A stretch of DNA of 64,000 bases. It comes from Bacilli bacterium. Lineage in GTDB: Bacteria; Bacillota_I; Bacilli_A; RFN20; CAG-826. The DNA lies in contig JAFTDF010000016.1 in NCBI GenBank assembly GCA_017454295.1, positions 1 through 64,000 of the forward strand. Direction: 5' to 3'. Under the pieces are notes generated by a model. The model was not told the origin of the DNA, searched no databases, and saw nothing but the letters and a program-made list of their open reading frames with translations. This document shows, in pieces, positions 59,048 through 64,000 of this stretch. Within the stretch, counting starts at the first letter, position 1; every line of letters begins with the position of its first letter. Both the position numbers and the translations under genes were made by a program.

Positions 59048-60220
59048 TTAAGCCTCGATTTCCGAGGGTCCCTTCGGCCAGAAGGAGATTTCGTAGACGT
59101 TCTTCTCGCCATAATAAGAAGCCATCGCCTCTTTGAATTTGGCAAGATCGGCGGGATAGACATAAGCAAGGACGGACCCGGCAAAGCCGCCACCCATCAT
59201 GCGCACCACGCCCTGCTTGGCGAAAGGCGTCGCCAAATCGATGGCTTGCTGGGGCGAACGGGTATATTGGCCCGGCACCATGGTGTTATGGAGGAACGTG
59301 GTCATGGAAAGCTGGGATTCGCGGAGGGCTTGTAGGAAAGTCAGCGAATCGTTTTCTTTTAAGGCCTTTACCACGGTGTGGCAGCGTTTGTTCTCATCGA
59401 AGAAATGCTGGGCGGTGAGTTTGGCGGATTCGCTTACGGCAAGGTTGCCGGTGGAAACGGCACGCATCCACTCCTCCTCGCTGGCCTGCCCAAGGTAGGT
59501 GACACCGAGGATGTTTTCGGCCACGAGGCGCATATCCTGGGGGATCCGCGCATAAAGGGCATCGAGGCCTTCATGGGAAGAACCGGTGTTGATGAGGACG
59601 TTCTTTAAGGGGAGGTGGTACTGTAGCGGGGTGACGTCGATGCCATCTTCGGCCCCGAAATCCAACAGGTTGACCCCGCCGCAGGCAATCGCGGTTTGAT
59701 CTAGTAGACCACAGGGTTTGCCAAAATAGACATTTTCGGCATATTGGCCGATCTCGGCGATGATCTTGGGATCGATATCCCCATCGTTATAAAGCACGTC
59801 GATGATTTTGGCGATGAGGCATTCAAAGCAAGCCGAGGAAGAAAGGCCGCTGCCGGATTGGATGTCGCTCATCAAAGCCGCTTGGAAACCGCCGATGCGA
59901 TAGCCGCGTTCCTTTAAACCGAAGAGGACGCCTTTGGTTAAGGCCAAGGTCGTGCCTTTTTCGGAGGCTTTGTATTTGAGTTCGTCGACGTAGAAGGTAA
60001 ACGGCTTATAGCCCACCGAGGCGATTTGGATGCAACCGTCGTCGTTTTTCTTCACCGAGGCGGTGATGCCGCGGTCAATGCAGGCGCCGACGGCCAGCCC
60101 ATGGTTATGGTCGGTGTGGTTGCCCACCACTTCGATTCTTCCGGGGGAGAAGAAGTCCCGGGTTTTGCCTTTGCCGAAGGCGGCTTGGAAGGCTTTTTTG
60201 GTTTGTTTTGGCTCGATCAT
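59048..60220 (-). CDS. galK: Galactokinase-family GHMP kinase
   Basis: A 390-residue GHMP kinase with the three motifs: GRIEVVGNHTDHNHG (about 28-42), QSGSGLSSSACFECL and GGGFAGSVLA. In classical GalK the first motif is GEHTDYN, and the Glu contacts the sugar; here it is Asn. This form is common in gut Bacillota annotated as galactokinase. Galactose is likely but another sugar is possible. galT and galE are not in the window. A GalM gene follows upstream. Confidence 0.87.
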   Translation of the reverse strand: MIEPKQTKKAFQAAFGKGKTRDFFSPGRIEVVGNHTDHNHGLAVGACIDRGITASVKKNDDGCIQIASVGYKPFTFYVDELKYKASEKGTTLALTKGVLFGLKERGYRIGGFQAALMSDIQSGSGLSSSACFECLIAKIIDVLYNDGDIDPKIIAEIGQYAENVYFGKPCGLLDQTAIACGGVNLLDFGAEDGIDVTPLQYHLPLKNVLINTGSSHEGLDALYARIPQDMRLVAENILGVTYLGQASEEEWMRAVSTGNLAVSESAKLTAQHFFDENKRCHTVVKALKENDSLTFLQALRESQLSMTTFLHNTMVPGQYTRSPQQAIDLATPFAKQGVVRMMGGGFAGSVLAYVYPADLAKFKEAMASYYGEKNVYEISFWPKGPSEIEA

Positions 60221-60247
60221 GAAGTCACTCCTTGTTGATGATTGAAG

Positions 60248-61228
60248 TTAGCGGGTTTCGAATAAATAAGAGGTAAGGCTCGTATAGGGCGAATCGGGAA
60301 GATAGACCGGATGGGAGACCAGGCGCGGATCGTCGCAGGTCTCGAAGGTCACCCCACCATAGCGGTGTTCGTGTTCGCCATTCATCCCTAATAGCCGCAA
60401 GGGCCCCGGATAATTATCGGTATAGATTTGGGCCCCTTCGCGGTCGGTTTGCACCGTCAGGCGAATCGTGGGACCTTCCAAGGTGACCTTTCCTTCCTTG
60501 AGGAAGAAATAATGGTCATATCCATGGTGGATGGAATCTTGGAGCTTTTGATCGTCGATATCGCGGCCGATGGATTTGCCCGCGTTGAAGTCGAATAACG
60601 GCGTGATGGGAATCGCCTTCTTTTTGGGGATCATGTCCTTATCGTAGGCTAGGCGCGTGTCACAGGGCATCTGCAAGCGGAGATCTAAGACACTAGGCTC
60701 GCCGAGGTTCCAATAAATGTGGTTGGTGGGATTGAACAAGGCAGGGCGGACCGGCACCATCTCATAAGCGATCTCGAAGCGGTTTTCCTTCTCGTAGACG
60801 CGGTAGACGACCTTGACGTCGGCGGAGGTCCCTTCGGAAGGTTTGACCTCCACGAAGCGGGTGAAGATGATTTCGGTGAATTCGCGTCCGATTTCCACCT
60901 TCGTGTCAAACATCAATTTCCCATAATTCAACGTCGAGGAATGCAAGGTATTGCCCCGTTCGTTGGGGACCATTCGGAACACTTCTTTGCCGATTTTATA
61001 ACGGCCCTTCTTGTAGCGAAGGGCGAGCGGCCCTACCGTCTGTCCCCAATACTTGGTGGTGTCGTTGAGGAAGGCTTCTTTGGAGAAGGGGGTGGCGACC
61101 ATGATGCGTTCTTGGAAATAAACGGCATAAACCGAAGCCCCTTGGTCACAAAGGACCAAACGAAGCCCCCTGCCGTTATCGGCGGTGATGAAATTCACCC
61201 CTTTATAAGAATTTGGACGGATAATCAT
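60248..61228 (-). CDS. galM: Aldose 1-epimerase
   Basis: A 326-residue mutarotase: GQTVGPLALRYKKGRYKIG, NERGNTLHSS, NPTNHIYWNLGEPS and DHYFFLKEG hold the His and Glu region of the active site. It interconverts alpha and beta sugars before the kinase acts. It overlaps the upstream alcohol-dehydrogenase gene by four bases. Confidence 0.9.
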   Translation of the reverse strand: MIIRPNSYKGVNFITADNGRGLRLVLCDQGASVYAVYFQERIMVATPFSKEAFLNDTTKYWGQTVGPLALRYKKGRYKIGKEVFRMVPNERGNTLHSSTLNYGKLMFDTKVEIGREFTEIIFTRFVEVKPSEGTSADVKVVYRVYEKENRFEIAYEMVPVRPALFNPTNHIYWNLGEPSVLDLRLQMPCDTRLAYDKDMIPKKKAIPITPLFDFNAGKSIGRDIDDQKLQDSIHHGYDHYFFLKEGKVTLEGPTIRLTVQTDREGAQIYTDNYPGPLRLLGMNGEHEHRYGGVTFETCDDPRLVSHPVYLPDSPYTSLTSYLFETR

Positions 61229-62451
61229 CGGACCCCCCAGGTCACATCGGACCGTTTTAACAACGTTTTGAGTTCTTGTCGGCTCATGATCCGCGGCACG
61301 GGATAGAGGGGATTTCCCTCTTTTTCGGCCCGGGTGGAAAGCAAATCCAAATCCCCTTCTTGGATGAGGTGATCGAATTGGCGAGGCAAGCCCATCGCGG
61401 CATTCATTTTTTCGATATGGGCGATAAAGGAGGCGGCTTTTTCTTGGTCGTTATAATCGCTTGGCGTTAAGGCGATGGCATCGGCGAGGTGGGCCAATTT
61501 ACGCCAGGCTTTCTTGCCATAGGCCTTTAAGACGATGGGCAAAAGCACCGCATTGGCATAGCCATGGGGGACGTTATAGAGTCCGCCTAAGCCATGGGCG
61601 AGGGCGTGGACATAGCCCACGTAGGCACGGGTGAAGGCGCGCCCCGCATAGTAAGAGGCGAATAGCATTTCCCTTGCCTTATTCTCATCGCTAGGACGAG
61701 CATAGAAATCTAGAAGCGAGGCGTGGATCATCGTCACGGCCTTCAGGGCATCGCGACGCGTGGAAAAGACGTTGCTATGGCCGATATAGGCTTCCACGGC
61801 ATGGGTGAGGGCATCCATGCCGGTGGCCGCCACCACCTTGGGCGGCAATTGGCTCAGCAGATGCGGATACATCAGCACCATATCGGGTATGAGTTTGGGA
61901 TCGTCGATTTGGAATTTGTCTTTGGTTTTCGCGTCGACCACCACCGCGGCAAGCGTCGCTTCCGAGCCCGTGCCTGCGGTAGAGGGAATCGCCACGAAAT
62001 AGGGGATGCGGCGATGGACTTTGAGCACCCCTTTGAATTTGGCTAGGGGTTTCTTGGGATAGACGATGGCGATGCCGGCGGCCTTGGCCAAATCGATGGT
62101 TGAGCCCCCGCCGATGGCGATAAGGCAGTCGCAGCATTTCTTTTCGTATTCATAGGCGAGCTCTAAAGCACCGTCTAAGGTCGGATTGGGCGTGACCTGA
62201 TTATAGGAAGCCACCTTCATCTTGGCTTTGACCAAGGCTTCGAGGATGGGGGCGGAGAGTCCGGTTTGTTCCACCACGGGATCGATGACGACCATCGGGC
62301 GGCGGAAATGGCGCAAGGAAAGGCGTTCCACCATTTTGGCGATGCCTTTGTCCCCCTCGTAGACCGGTTTGGCTTGGAACGGCAAAAAGAACGAGGCCAG
62401 ATAGAAGACCTTTTGGTAGATGCGGCAATAGGCTTTCTTGAAGGGGTTCAT
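61225..62451 (-). CDS. Iron-containing alcohol dehydrogenase
   Basis: A 408-residue group III dehydrogenase: IAIGGGSTIDLAKAAGI (NAD site), GTGSEAT, and the metal ligands in HALAHGLGGLYNVPHGYANA. Substrate unknown; 1,2-propanediol, butanol or lactaldehyde enzymes share this fold. Co-transcribed with galM and galK. Shine-Dalgarno AAGGAGCAG precedes the ATG. Confidence 0.9.
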   Translation of the reverse strand: MNPFKKAYCRIYQKVFYLASFFLPFQAKPVYEGDKGIAKMVERLSLRHFRRPMVVIDPVVEQTGLSAPILEALVKAKMKVASYNQVTPNPTLDGALELAYEYEKKCCDCLIAIGGGSTIDLAKAAGIAIVYPKKPLAKFKGVLKVHRRIPYFVAIPSTAGTGSEATLAAVVVDAKTKDKFQIDDPKLIPDMVLMYPHLLSQLPPKVVAATGMDALTHAVEAYIGHSNVFSTRRDALKAVTMIHASLLDFYARPSDENKAREMLFASYYAGRAFTRAYVGYVHALAHGLGGLYNVPHGYANAVLLPIVLKAYGKKAWRKLAHLADAIALTPSDYNDQEKAASFIAHIEKMNAAMGLPRQFDHLIQEGDLDLLSTRAEKEGNPLYPVPRIMSRQELKTLLKRSDVTWGVR

Positions 62452-62460
62452 CGCTGCTCC

Positions 62461-64000
62461 TTATAGGAAAGGTCCTAAAATGCGCAAGAATTGCCAGTAA
62501 TAGTAATTCTTGTTGCGCCACCGATTCCATTCATCGAGTTGCACTTGGTGGGACAAAGAAATGGTGTCGAGGTAATCCGTCTTCATGTCGGCGATCGCGG
62601 AGTTGCCCGCCATGAATGTCCCGCATTCCAAATGGAGGAAAAGGGAACGGTAGTCGAGGTTGATCGTGCCGCAGGTGGCCATGATATCGTCGCAGATGAA
62701 CATCTTCTCATGGACGAAGCCCGGCGTGTATTCGTAGACCTTCACCCCGGCTTTCAGCAATTTTCCATAGAAGGAACGGCTTAAATGGAAGATGGCGTTC
62801 TTATCGGGGATATGGGGCATGATGAGGCGGACATCGACGCCGCGGAGGGCGGCTTTGCACATCGCGTTTTCCATCTCTTTATCGATGATGAGATAGGGGG
62901 TGGTCATATAGACGTAATGATTGGCCCGTTGCAACAAGGAAAGGTAGACGGTCTCCCCCACGGCTTCCTTATCGAAGGGAAGGTCCCCATAGGGCTGGAT
63001 AAAGCCATCGCTTTCGGGATAGCCCCCGATTTCATCGATGAAGGTGGAGGAATCGTAATAGGATTTATCGATTTGGGCATCGCGGTCGTAGTAGATCGTC
63101 CAGTTGGCGAGGAACATCATCGTGAAATTGGTGACGGCTTTGCCCTTAAGCATGATGGCATTGTCCTTCCAATGGCCAAAACGCACTTCTTCGTTGATGT
63201 ATTCATCGGCCAAGTTGAACCCGCCGGAAAAGCAGGTATGGCCGTCGATGACGAGGATTTTGCGGTGATCACGGTTATTGAGTCGGATATCCAAGAAGGG
63301 ACGAAGCGGATTGAAGCACAGGGTTTTGATGCCTTTGGACTTCAAGGTCTCATCGTAATGATGCTCCGCGGTGGCCAAAGAACCCACATCATCATAGATG
63401 AAGCGGACATCCACCCCTTCGGCGGCTTTTTGCTCGAGGATTTCCAGCATGGAATCCCACATCTTGCCGGGGGAAACGATGAAGAATTCGAGGAAGATAT
63501 AATGCTTGGCCTTCTTCATTTCCTCCAAAATGGTGGGGAAGGCATCGTCGACGAGCGGATAGAATTTCAAAGACGTTTGGCTATGGGCGCCCCCACCGCT
63601 GGCTTTTTGGATATAGGCGGAAATCCCGATCGCCGATTCGCTATATTGGGCCAGTTTCGCCTGGTCGACGTCGGAAGCGGGTACTCTAAGTAAGGGACGG
63701 GAATAACGTTGGAGCATCCGCCGATTCTTCCGGCTGGTTTGCTTATTGGCGAGGAAGATATACAGCAAAAGACCGGCCGCGGGCAAAACAAAGACGACGA
63801 AGATCCAGGTGATCTTGTAGACATCCGGGGTGTCGTTATTGATGATGGTCACGGCGACGATGATATCTAAGAAAAAGATCACCCCGACCATGGCAAAGGC
63901 GACATAGGGCCCGCTGGTGGCAAAGAAATCGGTCAAGACGATGATGCCGACGATGATGGCAATCAGCTGAATCCCAAGGATTAAGCCGATGATGAGTTTG
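62461..64000 (-). CDS. cls: Cardiolipin synthase (partial at the window edge)
   Basis: A phospholipase-D-type enzyme with both HKD motifs, HRKILVIDGHTCFSGGFN and HEKMFICDDIMATCGTINLD, and N-terminal membrane helices. It joins two phosphatidylglycerols into cardiolipin. A possible start at 63936 is only a TTG, and the same frame continues without a stop to the edge as another membrane helix (IIGLILGIQLIAIIVGIIV). I therefore read the gene as open at 64000, its true start outside. It leads the adh-galM-galK genes. Confidence 0.88.
   Translation of the reverse strand, partial: KLIIGLILGIQLIAIIVGIIVLTDFFATSGPYVAFAMVGVIFFLDIIVAVTIINNDTPDVYKITWIFVVFVLPAAGLLLYIFLANKQTSRKNRRMLQRYSRPLLRVPASDVDQAKLAQYSESAIGISAYIQKASGGGAHSQTSLKFYPLVDDAFPTILEEMKKAKHYIFLEFFIVSPGKMWDSMLEILEQKAAEGVDVRFIYDDVGSLATAEHHYDETLKSKGIKTLCFNPLRPFLDIRLNNRDHRKILVIDGHTCFSGGFNLADEYINEEVRFGHWKDNAIMLKGKAVTNFTMMFLANWTIYYDRDAQIDKSYYDSSTFIDEIGGYPESDGFIQPYGDLPFDKEAVGETVYLSLLQRANHYVYMTTPYLIIDKEMENAMCKAALRGVDVRLIMPHIPDKNAIFHLSRSFYGKLLKAGVKVYEYTPGFVHEKMFICDDIMATCGTINLDYRSLFLHLECGTFMAGNSAIADMKTDYLDTISLSHQVQLDEWNRWRNKNYYYWQFLRILGPFL

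Noticed and set aside
1-64000. CRISPR arrays, insertion sequences, prophage or integrase genes
   Set aside because: I found no regular repeat-spacer array, transposase, integrase or phage structural gene on either strand.
1-64000. Mollicute genetic code (TGA as Trp)
   Set aside because: TGA ends truB, mnmA, dtd and others at natural C-termini, and Trp is coded by TGG.

Overview
The window looks like a chromosome segment of a Bacilli-type member of the Bacillota (Firmicutes). The signs are conserved gene blocks in Bacillota order (comEA-comEC-holA-rpsT; alaS-DUF1292-greA; rimP-nusA-ylxR-ylxQ-infB-rbfA; truB-ribF), a T-box ahead of alaS, a probable preQ1-I riboswitch ahead of a queuosine-precursor transporter, an RNase J, a LafB/BgsA-like glycolipid glycosyltransferase and a DegV fatty-acid-binding protein. 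TGA is used as a stop (truB, mnmA, dtd), so this is not the Mycoplasma code. G+C is by eye slightly above 50%. A short IF-2 and a long NusA tail recall mollicute-related, host-associated lineages such as RF39 or Erysipelotrichales relatives; that placement is inference.

Layout. 1-0.4 kb: a small hydrophobic-peptide locus. 0.4-6.8 kb: a nuclease-helicase, fmt, serine acetyltransferase, an orphan AMP-ligase fused to a carrier domain, and rpsT. 6.8-17 kb (minus): holA, comEC, comEA, greA, a DUF1292 protein, T-box-controlled alaS, mnmA, dtd and a pyrimidine-nucleoside phosphorylase. 17-31.6 kb: an rRNA m5C methyltransferase, then minus-strand operons (RNase J-like, ftsK, pullulanase, plsC-like, membrane protein; yfcE plus a GH13 glycosidase; a GlpA/GlpB/DUF1667 redox module). 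31.7-39.8 kb: a methyltransferase, a lipoprotein, pnp, an accessory island splitting pnp from rpsO, rpsO and typA. 39.8-50.1 kb: ribF, truB, a TtcA-like thiolase, an amidase, the preQ1-controlled transporter and the rbfA-to-rimP translation operon. 50.3-54.2 kb: a DUF4160/DUF2442-HTH pair, degV, two glycosyltransferases and tRNA-Thr(GGU). 54.3-54.6 kb: the second peptide locus. 54.6-64 kb: a lipoprotein, rimO, malQ, a membrane protein, galK, galM, an iron-type alcohol dehydrogenase and a cardiolipin synthase cut by the window edge.

Most genes serve translation, RNA decay and lipid or polysaccharide metabolism. The carbohydrate genes (pullulanase, neopullulanase-like enzyme, MalQ, GalK, GalM) suggest use of alpha-glucans and galactosides.

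The most novel signal is a pair of paralogous, unannotated transcription units at 95-342 and 54331-54579. They share a spaced promoter block, a 5' hairpin whose loop presents a Shine-Dalgarno and AUG, a leader reading frame with LPG at codons 7-9, and a tiny hydrophobic peptide (TELILVLVLLILLV versus TKLILVFVLFILTV). Copy 2 also has a convergent antisense promoter and a shared terminator hairpin. Together this resembles a type I toxin-antitoxin family. A second theme is leaderless transcription: about ten transcription-unit heads have a -10 box 6-9 nt before the start codon and no Shine-Dalgarno, several in divergent, overlapping promoter pairs.
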